Shown piece by piece: positions 1 through 9,800 of a stretch of 40,120 bases of DNA. Source of the stretch: Candidatus Cloacimonadota bacterium (GTDB lineage: Bacteria > Cloacimonadota > Cloacimonadia > JGIOTU-2). A model generated the notes under the pieces. It saw only the letters and a program-made list of their open reading frames with translations, was not told the DNA's origin and searched no databases. Positions within the stretch are counted from its first letter, which is position 1; every line of letters starts with the position of its first letter. The position numbers and the translations under genes were made by a program. The stretch lies in NCBI GenBank assembly GCA_030613025.1, contig JAUWMT010000024.1:1-40120 (forward strand). Reading direction: 5' to 3'.

Positions 1-9
1 ACCAGAATC

Positions 10-158
10 TAGTGATAAGTCAATGGTTAAATGACGTAAATTGAATTTTAACAAAGTTTGAAACCTCATCCTAACCTTCTCCTATCTGAGGAGAAGGCAA
101 TATAAGGAATGTCAAAATTCAATTACCATTTCCAATCGAAGATTGACATGACACTAGG
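10..158 (+). repeat. MITE-like inverted-repeat element, uninterrupted copy
   Basis: This stretch is closely similar to the reverse complement of 22295-22484. Its ends are imperfect inverted repeats: TAGTGATAAGTCAAT at the left pairs with ATTGACATGACACTA at the right, 12 of 15 positions matching. Inside are a second inverted pair (TTGAATTTTAACA with TGTCAAAATTCAA) and a short hairpin around CCTTCTCC/GGAGAAGG. It has no coding capacity. Two dispersed copies with inverted ends fit a small non-autonomous element, although no transposase with matching ends is in the window. This is the empty version for comparison with the interrupted copy at 22295-22484. Confidence 0.7.
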
Positions 159-304
159 AAAAATGAAAAAATGAATCTCCATCATTTTTTTCGTGAATTT
201 CGCCTGCCGAGGCGTAGTGGAACGGAGACTGGTGCTTTTCGCATGTCACGACGGAGTGTAGCGTAGTCGGGTGGTAAAAAAAATATCTATATGCAGGAGA
301 AATA
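159..304. other. Upstream region of the Mrp-like gene
   Basis: No gene is visible here. There is a small GC-rich hairpin (CGCCT-GCCG-AGGCG, 201-214) and a GC-rich tract, followed by an A-run. A Shine-Dalgarno-like AGGAG at about 295 sits 6-7 bases before the ATG at 305. I see no convincing promoter. Confidence 0.4.
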
Positions 305-1030
305 ATGGATCCTCGAATAAATGTAGTTGAAAAACGGCTTGAAAAAGTGGGCAGAGTCATAGCAGTTGGGGGGGGGAAAGGCGGGATCGGCAAGAGCACA
401 ATTGCTTCCCTGCTCGCACTTGTTCTCGCAGACTCAAATCAGAAAGTCGGACTCCTTGATCTTGACTTCACCGGTGCATCAACGCATACAATTCTCGGCA
501 TCGATGACTTCCATTTCCCCGATGAAGATAAAGGCATCATACCTCCAAAATATCACGGAATATCCTACATCACAATTGCAAATTTCACGCAAGATCACGT
601 CGCTCCGATGCGCGGTCTGGACATTACAAATGCGATCTTAGAAATTCTTGCGATCACAAGATGGGATAAGCTTGACTACCTCATCATCGACATGCCACCC
701 GGGATCAACGATACGACACTTGATATTATTCGTCTTATTAAAAAGATAGAATTCTGCATTGTCACTACTCCTTCGAAGATCACAACAAATGTGGTAAAAA
801 AATCACTTGAATTACTGGAAGAACTGAACATTCAGATTCTTGGCGTGATTGAAAACATGACCTTCCCTGCGACGCCCTATGCAAAAGAGGTTTTTGAGAA
901 ATGCTATCTCGGCACGATCCCCTTTGATGAAACCTACGAGCATGCAATTGGTGATATAGACAGACTTCTCGATACAGTTATAGTAAAGACCTTGCGCAAT
1001 CTTACGGAACTCTATGATAAAATGCGTTGA
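305..1030 (+). CDS. Mrp/NBP35-like P-loop ATPase
   Basis: A 241-residue protein of the SIMIBI (MinD/Mrp) class. A deviant Walker A motif, GGGKGGIGKST, lies at residues 22-32. A second motif, IIDMPPGIND, near residue 127 matches the DxPPGxxD signature of Mrp/NBP35 iron-sulfur carrier ATPases, and VIENMTF near residue 181 matches their V-x-E-N-M motif. The C-x-x-C pair that binds the bridging cluster in canonical Mrp proteins normally follows that motif and is absent, so the protein may not carry a cluster in the usual way. An N-terminal DUF59 domain is also absent. An AGGAG ribosome-binding site precedes the ATG. The Walker A glycine codons form a run of nine G (368-376), a potential slippage site. 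The family call is firm. The client is unknown, and a hydrogenase- or nitrogenase-maturation-type ATPase is an alternative. Confidence 0.8.
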   Translation: MDPRINVVEKRLEKVGRVIAVGGGKGGIGKSTIASLLALVLADSNQKVGLLDLDFTGASTHTILGIDDFHFPDEDKGIIPPKYHGISYITIANFTQDHVAPMRGLDITNAILEILAITRWDKLDYLIIDMPPGINDTTLDIIRLIKKIEFCIVTTPSKITTNVVKKSLELLEELNIQILGVIENMTFPATPYAKEVFEKCYLGTIPFDETYEHAIGDIDRLLDTVIVKTLRNLTELYDKMR

Positions 1031-1117
1031 CGGATTTTGTACATGTATTGCCCTATCAAAGTCAAGTCTTAAAAGTTGGTGTAAATTCAATCTCATTGTT
1101 ATTAACACCTTATTCCT

Positions 1118-1158
1118 CTTATTGGTGCTGATGAGCGTAGCGAGACAGCACCAATAAG
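1118..1158 (-). terminator. Strong hairpin after the transposase gene
   Basis: CTTATTGGTGCTG (1118-1130) pairs perfectly with CAGCACCAATAAG (1146-1158) around a 15-base loop. It starts 10 bases past the transposase stop on the minus strand and lies inside the insertion sequence. The T-run is weak, so it may equally shield the transposase from read-through from outside the element. Confidence 0.45.
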
Positions 1159-1167
1159 AAACACACT

Positions 1168-2398
1168 CTATGCAACCTTTGCTGTTTTCATATTAAGTCG
1201 TTCCATAATATTTTTTGCATTATCTAAATCTCTTTGAAGATAGATCCTCCCAGTTGTCCAAGTCTCCGATTGCTCTTGAAGAATTGCCCCTATAAGTAAA
1301 CTGCAACTCCCTTCTGAAGGAAATATCCTCACACATCTTTCCCTTCTGCGTATCTCCTCATTCAAGCGTTCTATAGGATTCGTACTTTTTATCTTTGTCC
1401 AATGAGATGGTGGAAATAGAATATATGAACTTACATCAGGAAGCGTATCTTCTAACCATTCATGAAGCTTATCATAACCCCTTGATGAAACTTGCTTAAG
1501 CAATCTTGCTCGTGATGATTCAAAACTATCTACATCAATAGATTGAACTAAAGGACTTAGCAAACCCTTTAACCATTCCTCAGCATGTGAACCCGATACC
1601 TTATCCAGCGCATTACGCATCCAATGAACTATACAACGCTGCTGAAGCTGACCAGGAAAACATTCACTCAAAGCCACTCGAAAGACCATCATGATCATCT
1701 CGTATCCATAAACTGCTCATCTCTAATCCACGAAATTTTAAATCTTGTAAAAAAGTCTTCCAATTATGATATGATTCCTTATTGCCTACATAAAATCCTA
1801 ATACCTCGCGATGACCATCAAACCGTAATGCCTTTGCTATCAATATACTCGTTGAAAATACTGCCTTATCCCTACGAACTTTGCTTTGTATCCCATCCAA
1901 CCACGTATATACGTAACGTCCCGATAAGCATCGACTACGCCATTTTTCTACCTCATCTCGGATCGGCTGAATATAACGACTCACCGAACTCTTGTCCAAT
2001 CCCGTTATACCAATCCTGCTAAATACTTTCTCCATCTTACGGGTCGATACCCCATTTATGTAAGCTTCCTGAATGACTGATATCAATGCTCGATCTACTC
2101 GCTGATAACGCTCTAATACATGTGGATAATAGTTGCCTTTACGAACTTTGGGTATTCGTATATCAACTTCACCTAACCCGGTAAGAAAAGGTTTGTTGCG
2201 TGTGCGATAACCATTACGCATGCTTAACCTCGAAGTACTGCGCTCATAACGCTCCGCACCTATATACTTATCAAACTCCAATTCTATCATCGCCTGTATG
2301 CTCTTCTCAAGCAAAGATAATAAACCATTAAACGCTTCCTGCGAATCAAAAACATTGACCAACTTTTCATGTAACTCATCTTTCTTCCGTTGAGCCAT
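1168..2398 (-). pseudogene. IS256-family transposase, frameshifted
   Basis: Two overlapping reading frames together give a full IS256-type (mutator-like, DDE) transposase. The upstream frame (2398-1664) carries the N-terminal region, WLDGIQSKVR with the first catalytic Asp, and WIRDDHDGL with the second. The downstream frame (1698-1168) continues with VALSECFPGQLQQRC, VHWMRNALDKV and NPIERLNEEIRRRER, which carries the catalytic Glu. On the minus strand the frames join at GGTCTTTCGAGTG. Removing one T would restore Gly-Leu-Arg-Val. The break is therefore a one-base difference at 1681-1683 and is otherwise uneroded. It is most simply a disabled gene or a sequencing error. Programmed +1 slippage at CTT-T is possible but unsupported, because IS256 transposases are normally made from one frame. 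Confidence 0.85.
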
Positions 2399-2504
2399 AT
2401 TAAATCTCCTTATCTGATCTTTTTTTCAACGAGATTTTTGTTGGCTCAACTTCTTATGCAAGCCTTTCTAATTTACACCAACTTTTAAGACGTTACCCCT
2501 ATCA

Positions 2505-2651
2505 ATTAGTGTGCATCCGTAAAGTCCATTTTTCAACCTCACAGACAAAAAGTTCCCCTTCTCTTTTTAGGAGAAGGGGTTAGGGGATGAGGTAAAACAG
2601 AATGAAAAATATAATTCTACTAGATTTTAAAATTTACGGATGGACACTAAT
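2505..2651. repeat. Small inverted-repeat element beside the insertion sequence
   Basis: ATTAGTGTGCATCCGTAAA (2505-2523) pairs with TTTACGGATGGACACTAAT (2633-2651) with one mismatch, giving a 147-bp element with 19-bp inverted ends. The interior has a hairpin, CCCCTTCTC with GAGAAGGGG, similar to the hairpin inside the 10-158 element. There is no coding capacity. The IS256 target duplication ends on its first base, so the insertion sequence landed at its edge. Confidence 0.6.
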
Positions 2652-2788
2652 TATAAGAAAATTTTTATTTTTATTGACTGAATAAATCGTCTTCGTCATT
2701 TTTTCTTCGTTGTTTTTACCTCATTTTTGTTAAGCTGATTTTTTTATATGACTTGATATTATTTATGTCCATTCAGTAGGGAGGACAC

Positions 2789-5572
2789 ATGAAAATTATA
2801 ATGATAATTACTTTTTTTTGGTTTCTCATAACCATTCTGTTTTCATTATCATATCTCACTGCAGAAGAACAATCTTTTAAAACGACCTTTATCGATAAAA
2901 ATGGCGATTTAATTGACCGGATCATCATTCCCGGAAGTCCCCCGCCGGAACATCTCATGCCCATCGCAGAAATTCCTGATCCAAAAACAAACAGGAATGT
3001 AGTCATTCTCGAAGATGTGCCTACTTTTGATTGGTGTTACGGATGCTTTCCAACTTCCGGAGCTATGATCGCAGGTTATTATGACAGAACGGGATATGCA
3101 AACGTCTATGCGGGTCCTACCAATAATGGTTTTATGCCTATGGATAATATAATTTGGGGTCAATCAATGTGGCCGAGTGGTTGGGTGAGTGAATGTCCTT
3201 TAAGTGTCACTCATCTCGGAATCGATGGCAGAGTAATACGAGGTCATGTTGATGATTACTGGATAGATTATAACAACGCAACTGATGATCCATATATAGT
3301 AAATGGTTGGCCAGAGCACACGCTTGGTGAATGTACGGGTGATTATATGGGCACAAGCCAATCGAATTGGAATAATCCAGATGGGGCGACAACTTTAATC
3401 TTTGCCCCAGATGGATCACCTTTATATGATTACACTGGTTGTGAACCCGGGGACAGGGATGGATGTCATGGGTATAAATTATTTTTTGAATCCAGAAATT
3501 ATGATGTATCTCTAAATTATAGTCAGTATATTTACGGGCTTAATGGAAACACACTTGGATTTACATTCGATCAATATAAAAATGAAATCGATAACGGTTA
3601 TCCTCTTTTCATTTATATTGAAAATCCTGCAGATACCTCATCTCATATTATGGTTGGGTTCGGATATAATGATGTAACAAATGAAATGTATATTCACGAT
3701 ACCTGGGATCATAATAATCACAGCATGACCTGGGGTGGAATTTATCATAACATGCATCATGCAGGCGTTTCGGTTATTCATCTGGATACAATAAATGAAG
3801 AAGATATCCTTACTGCATTATATAATTGCCTCAACGGAGACAATTGGACTACCAATACATTCTGGTTGTCAGATATTCCCTTACATTATTGGTATGGTCT
3901 GACTGTATCGAACGGGCATGTGGTCGAAATCAATCTGCTCGAAAACAATCTTACCGGAGTCCTGCCAAATGAAATAGGAAATTTTGAATATCTTGAAAAA
4001 CTTGATCTTCAAGAAAACAATATTGGGGGAACAATTCCTTCTACAATTGGAAATCTATCTGAATTGATACATTTAGACCTGAGTGAAAACCAGTTTAACG
4101 GGCAGATACCGGGCACAATTGGAGAGCTCTCGAATCTTGAAAAATTATATCTTCATGAAAATCAGTTTTCCGGTCCAATACCAAATGAAATCGGAAACAT
4201 GGGAAGTCTCACCGATATATTTCTTTATGATAACCAATTCAGCTCAATTCCAAACACTATCGGAAATTTAACTAATGTAGAGTGGATTGACATGAGAAAT
4301 AATCAAATAATGGGTCACATCCCATCTCAGATTGGGAATTGTGCAAGTTTGAATTCTCTTAATCTTGATACTAACTATATAACGGGCTCAATACCTCCTG
4401 AAATCGGCAATCTGACAAACTTATATACCTTGGTTCTCAGCAATAATGCTTTAAGCGGTACCATCCCAACCTCAATTGGAAATCTTACGAATTTAATGTG
4501 GTTGGAACTCACCCATAACTTCATAACTGGATCAATTCCTTCTGAGGTCGGGAATTTATCCAATTTAACTGACCTCTTTCTTGAAAACAATCAACTAACC
4601 GGTTCGATACCAAATACGATTGGAAATTGTGGTTCTTTAAGAGGTATGTATTTTGATGATAATGATCTAAGTGGTTCTATACCACAATCAATTGGAAATC
4701 TCACCAATCTAAACTGGTTACTGTTGAATAACAATCAATTAACAGGAGAGATCCCTTCCGAAATTGGAAATGCGGCATCTATGTGGTGGTTGTATTTGAG
4801 CAACAATAAATTATCAGGTGCGGTTCCGGCTGAAATTAATAATCTTACGTGGATGACAGAATTCAGGATCGACAATAACGAGATCGAAAATTTGCCTGAT
4901 ATGTCTCCAATCCTCAGTAACCTTTTATATACCTGCACAACACAAAACAACAAACTTACTTTTGAGGATCTGGAACCGAATGCAGTGTACTATTGGTTTG
5001 AATATTCACCGCAGGATAGCGTCCGGGAAAAATTAGACACATTAGTTTCGGCTGGCTCGGATATACTACTTGAAAGCACTGTCGGCGGTCAGCACAATCT
5101 ATATCAGTGGTTCTTTAATGGATCAGAGATCATTGGGGCGACAGATAGTACTCTTTTTGTAGACAGCGTTTCTGTTGAAGACCAGGGAATTTACACGTGT
5201 GACATCACGAATACTGTTGCCACAGAGCTCACGCTTCACAGAAGACCAATAAACCTGACAGTTCAGGTATCGGTAGATCCGGAACCGAGTATTGGCATCT
5301 ATAACAAAATATTCAATTATCCAAATCCATTTAAGGGGACAACGAATATCATGTTCAATATTCAAAGTAAGGAAAACCTTATCCTGAAAATATATAATAC
5401 TAAAGGAAATTTCATCAGAGAAATATACCATACATCTTCCATTGGTGACAATTCAATTAGCTGGAACGGCTCAGATAAAACCGGACAAAAGCTGCCATCA
5501 GGAATCTACTTGTATCAACTACTGAGTAATAATGAAGTGATATATTCCAATAAATGTCTATTGATTAAATAA
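2789..5572 (+). CDS. Secreted C39-like peptidase with LRR, Ig-like and C-terminal sorting domains
   Basis: A 927-residue protein with a signal peptide (hydrophobic residues 3-22). Residues about 70-335 look like a papain-fold C39-type peptidase: Cys86 in GCFPTSGAMIAGYYD is the likely nucleophile, His286 lies in SSHIMVGFGY, and an Asp follows in YIHDTWDH. Residues about 386-697 form about thirteen 24-residue leucine-rich repeats of the plant-like type (N-x-L-x-G-x-I-P-x-x-I-G-N-L). An Ig-like domain follows at about 745-835 (WFFNGSEIIGATDST, DQGIYTCDITN). The last 80 residues are the sorting module (NYPNPFKGTTNI, SWNGSDKTGQKLPSGIYLY). It is preceded by AGGGAGG 7-8 bases before the ATG. The peptidase call rests on residue pattern only, so activity is unproven. 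It could be a surface enzyme held by an LRR binding scaffold. Confidence 0.8.
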   Translation: MKIIMIITFFWFLITILFSLSYLTAEEQSFKTTFIDKNGDLIDRIIIPGSPPPEHLMPIAEIPDPKTNRNVVILEDVPTFDWCYGCFPTSGAMIAGYYDRTGYANVYAGPTNNGFMPMDNIIWGQSMWPSGWVSECPLSVTHLGIDGRVIRGHVDDYWIDYNNATDDPYIVNGWPEHTLGECTGDYMGTSQSNWNNPDGATTLIFAPDGSPLYDYTGCEPGDRDGCHGYKLFFESRNYDVSLNYSQYIYGLNGNTLGFTFDQYKNEIDNGYPLFIYIENPADTSSHIMVGFGYNDVTNEMYIHDTWDHNNHSMTWGGIYHNMHHAGVSVIHLDTINEEDILTALYNCLNGDNWTTNTFWLSDIPLHYWYGLTVSNGHVVEINLLENNLTGVLPNEIGNFEYLEKLDLQENNIGGTIPSTIGNLSELIHLDLSENQFNGQIPGTIGELSNLEKLYLHENQFSGPIPNEIGNMGSLTDIFLYDNQFSSIPNTIGNLTNVEWIDMRNNQIMGHIPSQIGNCASLNSLNLDTNYITGSIPPEIGNLTNLYTLVLSNNALSGTIPTSIGNLTNLMWLELTHNFITGSIPSEVGNLSNLTDLFLENNQLTGSIPNTIGNCGSLRGMYFDDNDLSGSIPQSIGNLTNLNWLLLNNNQLTGEIPSEIGNAASMWWLYLSNNKLSGAVPAEINNLTWMTEFRIDNNEIENLPDMSPILSNLLYTCTTQNNKLTFEDLEPNAVYYWFEYSPQDSVREKLDTLVSAGSDILLESTVGGQHNLYQWFFNGSEIIGATDSTLFVDSVSVEDQGIYTCDITNTVATELTLHRRPINLTVQVSVDPEPSIGIYNKIFNYPNPFKGTTNIMFNIQSKENLILKIYNTKGNFIREIYHTSSIGDNSISWNGSDKTGQKLPSGIYLYQLLSNNEVIYSNKCLLIK

Positions 5573-5674
5573 ATATTCGAGAACCCTAACCTGGACGAGC
5601 CCACAGTTAAATAGAAAAGAAAATTCAACAGGGCAGACAGAACCAAAAAGGAATATATTTAACCACCTATTTAT

Positions 5675-5729
5675 CCTATGGAATAAAATCAAAGATTTTA
5701 ATCCGACTGCTGTCGGATTATTCCACAGG
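5675..5729. repeat. Palindromic repeat, family A (CCC-GTG-AAT type), nested
   Basis: The outer arms CCTATGGAATAA (5675-5686) and TTATTCCACAGG (5718-5729) pair with one mismatch. Inside is a second stem, AATCCGAC (5700-5707) with GTCGGATT (5712-5719). The outer arms resemble those at 22388, 25447 and 27829. Confidence 0.5.
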
Positions 5730-5773
5730 GTGAACACCGATAATCACCGATTAAATTCATAATTCAAAGTTAA

Positions 5774-5930
5774 TAATTTCTAAATCCAAATTTCTAATGT
5801 CAAATAAAATGACAAAGCCCGAATGTCCAATTATTTGATAATCCCGATTTATTATGACCCAATATTGGAGATTCTTTAGAATCAATTTTTGATATTTGTT
5901 ATTTGACATTTAAGATTTTATTAGAAATTA
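5774..5930. repeat. Imperfect inverted-repeat element
   Basis: The left end TAATTTCTAA, with AATGTCAAATAA inside it, is mirrored at the right end by TTATTTGACATT and TTAGAAATTA. The unit is about 157 bp, AT-rich and non-coding. It resembles a degraded small element, but only one copy is seen in this window. Confidence 0.4.
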
Positions 5931-6142
5931 GTCCCGACAGGTCGGGAGTAATTAGTCATTTAAATAACCTTTATAAAAGCATTTTTAAGCATAGTAAAAA
6001 TTTTCTGCCAAAAAAAACACCAAATTTATTGATCAGGTACTAATCTACTAAATTAGAAAGCTGAAAAAATTTTAAGATAGATTATGCAGTACATCCACAC
6101 AAATATAATTCCAATTAGAAAAAAATTTGACAATATATTTTA

Positions 6143-6162
6143 TTGATTGAACGTTCGGTCAA
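6143..6162. promoter_or_regulatory. Probable TetR-type operator dyad
   Basis: The 20-bp site has the form TTGA-TT-GAACGTTC-GG-TCAA. It is symmetric at 16 of 20 positions about a perfect GAACGTTC core. It lies 32 bases before the chosen start of the TetR-family gene and just downstream of a TTGACA hexamer. TetR-family regulators usually bind such dyads next to their own gene, so autoregulation is a reasonable inference. Confidence 0.5.
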
Positions 6163-6193
6163 TAAGAATATTAATTCTTCAAGGATTTGCATA

Positions 6194-6790
6194 ATGACGC
6201 CAAGAACACCAGAAAAGTTTGCAGAGATGAGAGAGAAATCTCGCAATCTAATAATCGAAAAAGCAATGGATGTATTTGCTAAACATGGATATTATAAAGC
6301 TTCTATAAATATGATATCAAAAGCTGCCGGCATTTCAAAGGGCTTGATCTATAATTATTTCAAGAGCAAGGATGAGCTCCTGCAATCAGTTTTTGTGGAG
6401 GGATTTAAATACTTCGATGAGATGATGAAAATAGATCAGACAGAGATCTCTGCTCAGGAAAAATTAGAAATATTACTAAACAACTTTACTCAATCTCTTA
6501 AAGACAATTTACCCTTTTGGAAATTATACCAGAATATCATATCTCATCCAATTATTTCAGAAAAATTAACCAAGTTCAAAGAATATTATGAATCGGTTTT
6601 CGGACCTCTATTGATGAGTATTTTTATAGAGCTATTCGGAAACGAAATGACTGAAATGGAAATTCAAATCGAAGTAATGCTCTTTGCTGCTTTTTTGGAT
6701 GGAATTGCTTTTGATTATGTTATTATGGGAGAAGAATATCCGCTCGATGCCATAAAGCAGAAGTTATTGGGAAAATATTTTGATCGTTAA
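6194..6790 (+). CDS. TetR/AcrR-family transcriptional regulator
   Basis: The N-terminal 60 residues are a classic TetR helix-turn-helix: IIEKAMDVFAKHGYYKAS, then ISKAAGISKGLIYNYFKSKDEL. A variable helical ligand-binding domain follows to about 198 residues. I chose the ATG at 6194 because AAGGA lies at 6181-6185. The upstream in-frame TTG at 6143 falls inside the operator-like dyad and has no ribosome-binding site. The gene ends 41 bases before the giant surface-protein gene on the same strand, so it may control that gene as well as itself. The ligand cannot be guessed. Confidence 0.9.
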   Translation: MTPRTPEKFAEMREKSRNLIIEKAMDVFAKHGYYKASINMISKAAGISKGLIYNYFKSKDELLQSVFVEGFKYFDEMMKIDQTEISAQEKLEILLNNFTQSLKDNLPFWKLYQNIISHPIISEKLTKFKEYYESVFGPLLMSIFIELFGNEMTEMEIQIEVMLFAAFLDGIAFDYVIMGEEYPLDAIKQKLLGKYFDR

Positions 6791-6831
6791 CTTAATCCTA
6801 AATTTAATTAAATAATGAAAGGAAGTAACAC

Positions 6832-9800
6832 ATGAAAAAAAGGATTACATCAATTAATTCTTCACAAATGAGAAGGTGCACTTTGGACAAATTTGTTATA
6901 CTAGCAACATTTATTACCTTGATCATACTTCTCGGTAGCACATCGCTATTGCACGCAGATTACTATCATGATACAGATATTACATCCGATGAGACTTGGC
7001 TCGCTACGGACAATACGCACTATGTAACCGGAAATATTTCTGTTGTTGATGGAGTTCATCTGACAATTGAATCTGGTTGTATAGTAGACATATGGAGTAA
7101 TTTTACTATTAATGGAAGTTTGACGGCAAACGGATTTGGAGTTAATGGGCGCGTCTTTATTGACGGTTATCTGGCACTTTCCGGAGTAGATAGCGAAAGT
7201 TCTCTGTATAACGTACAATTTACAACCGGAGTTGTATCGGTTAATTCCTGCAGTGCTGCTGCTATTGTTAGATTTTGGGACTGTTTTTTTTACTCGGATT
7301 TGGTTATCAACAATTCGTACGCCCAAATTGATGATTGCTATTTTAAGTCCGGTGCAACAATCGAGATAGACAACAACTCAAGCCCTATTATTGATGAGTG
7401 TAATTTCGAAGATGTAGGAACTAGTTGTAAGATAACTATTTCAAACTATTCTCATCCGACAATCAGTGATTGCTCAGTCAATGGTTATGGTGCGGGAATC
7501 AATGTCTCCGACAGTTCTGGTCCGTTTATTTACGATAGCGATTTTTTTACTGACGGCACTAATGCCTCAGTATCTTCCTCTTCGTATCCTACATTCACCG
7601 GATGTAGATTTATGGGTGATAATGATGATTATGGAGTATACATTAATAGAGCCCAAGGTGCTGTCTTTGATAGCTGCGAATTCTCTCATAGTAATTATGG
7701 AATTTTTATGACATCTTCTTCAGGAGATTCTTGTTCCGCTACTTTTACAAACTGCGATATAAATAATAATTCTGAATACGGTATTATTACTCGCGGCGGT
7801 TCAACCACTTCTATAGTGATAGAAAATTCCTCTATAACCGTAAATGGCTCACACGGAATAGATCCGGAAAGTAATATTTCTATCGCAAATACCGAAATTT
7901 CTTATAATCAAGGAATCGGTTTGAATTTGGTTTATGATAATGTTTTGCTTAATTTTTCCGATTTAACATTTAGCGAAAATGTTATAGATGCGATACGAAT
8001 TATTCCGAATCTTGTCGGGCAACTTCCCGAAAGCAATCATCTTAATTTGAACGGAAGCAAAATCAATATATGGTGTGATAGCAATACGACTATCAGCAGG
8101 AATGCAAACTGGCCTCAAAATTCCAATTACTTTATTAGTAGTGGAAATTGGAATAATGAACTTCGTGTTGAAAGTGGCATAACATTGGAATTAACAGCGG
8201 GCACTGAATTGTATTTTAACGATAATATAGGTTTAAAGATAGAAGGAGCATTGTTTGCGGACGGTGTTCTTTTTGATAGTATAGACGGTTTGCAAGGAAA
8301 TTGGAAAGGAATTTATTTTATAGAAAATGATCTCGCAAGTTATCTCGAAGATTGCGAGATAAATCACGCCGGTTTCACTGATTATTCAACTGACTACTGG
8401 GCAAGTATTGTAATTGATGATGAAATTAATGATACTACGCGTGTAACGATTTCCGATTGTGAAATCACAGAAGGAATCGGTCATGGAATTTACATAAATC
8501 AAGCTGATCCCCTCATAGAATATACCGAAATATCAAATTGTGATAGTTGCGGTATTTATTTGGACGAATATACAGAGCCGGATATAAATTTCTGTGACAT
8601 TGCCTATAACGGTTCTCATGGAATTTATTTAAACTATTATGCTCAGCCAAATATTAATAGTTGTTCCATCGGGGGAAACGGACTTTACGGGATATTTTCT
8701 AACCAGATGTGTTCATATTATAATAATAACAGTGGTTCTCTTTCGGGAGGACTTATTACAGATAACAGCGGACCTGCTGTAAGAATACCTCTTGAAATGT
8801 TACGAAATTTTTCCACAGTTTTTATCGACGGAAATCTGAATGATCAAATAATTGAACTATCAGCCGGAGCAATTGATTCAAGTTATACTTTATCTAATGA
8901 TTATGAATATAATATTTATGGAGATGTAAGAGCTGATTGCAATTTAACTATTGAGAAAGGCACAGTTTTGAAATTTGATACAGGAAGGATGTTGGATGTG
9001 ATTTTTTTAACGGCAATCGGAACACCTGACAGCCATATTGTATTCACTTCCAATCAAGCATCACCTGCTCCGGGAGATTGGGAATACGTATATATAAATG
9101 GTGGTGCCAATGTAAGTGAACTTGCATATTGCGATTTTCTTTACGGAGGTTCACAAAATTGGAGTGGAATTATTTATCAAAGTTTTACAACTGTAAATTA
9201 CAGTCATTGTAATATTTCATACAGTGGTTCATCAGGAATGCTCCTTTCTGCTTTTTCGACTGCAAACATCACCGATTGCGAAATTCATCATAATAATGGA
9301 ATGGGTGTGAATTGCGATACAGTCTGGGGAATTGAACCGCACATCAGTAATACATCAATCCACAATAACGGAAACTATGCTGTTCAAGTTCAGGCGAGTT
9401 CCGTAAAATATATTACAGATAATGTAAATATCTACGACAATGGAATCAATGCTATCTTAGTTTTAGGTGATCCTGTTGATGATCCTGTTGATACTGGAAC
9501 CTGGCAGAATCATAATGTTCCCTATGACATAGAGGGGGATGTTCTGATCTTGGATGATGAAACTTTAACTATAGATGCAGGTAATACAATTCGCTTTACC
9601 GGAGAATATTCCTTTATTGTGCACGGTGCATTGATGGCAGAAGGCACTGCAGATTCTGCCATTGTTTTCACAAAATACCCTGATGCCCGAACAAATTGGA
9701 AAAATATTTTTTTCTCCACACCGGATGATGCTTGTCAATTAACTTACTGTGATTTCTCTTTCGGAGGAAGCAATGCCAACGGTATGATAGAAGCAGATAA

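Larger units (their letters stand above)
1060..2496 (-). mobile_element. IS256-family insertion sequence with 9-bp target duplication
   Basis: A 22-bp perfect terminal inverted repeat is visible: GTCTTAAAAGTTGGTGTAAA at 1066 reappears inverted up to 2491. The homology extends imperfectly a few bases outward. The sequence CCCTATCAA occurs directly outside both ends (1051-1059 and 2497-2505), a 9-bp target-site duplication, as known for IS256-type elements (8-9 bp). The exact element boundary is uncertain by one or two bases. It carries one transposase gene, which is frameshifted. The intact duplication suggests a fairly recent insertion. Confidence 0.85.
5573..6142. other. Repeat-rich intergenic region, no gene
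   Basis: This 570-base stretch shows no plausible gene. It contains a nested palindrome (5675-5729), an imperfect inverted-repeat element (5774-5930) and a perfect hairpin TCCCGAC-AG-GTCGGGA (5932-5947). The last 200 bases are AT-rich and lead into the TetR gene, with a TTGACA hexamer at 6127-6132. Confidence 0.6.

Noticed and set aside
6143-6193. TTG start at 6143 for the TetR gene
   Set aside because: It lies within the operator-like dyad and lacks a ribosome-binding site, whereas the ATG at 6194 has AAGGA and begins the family sequence.
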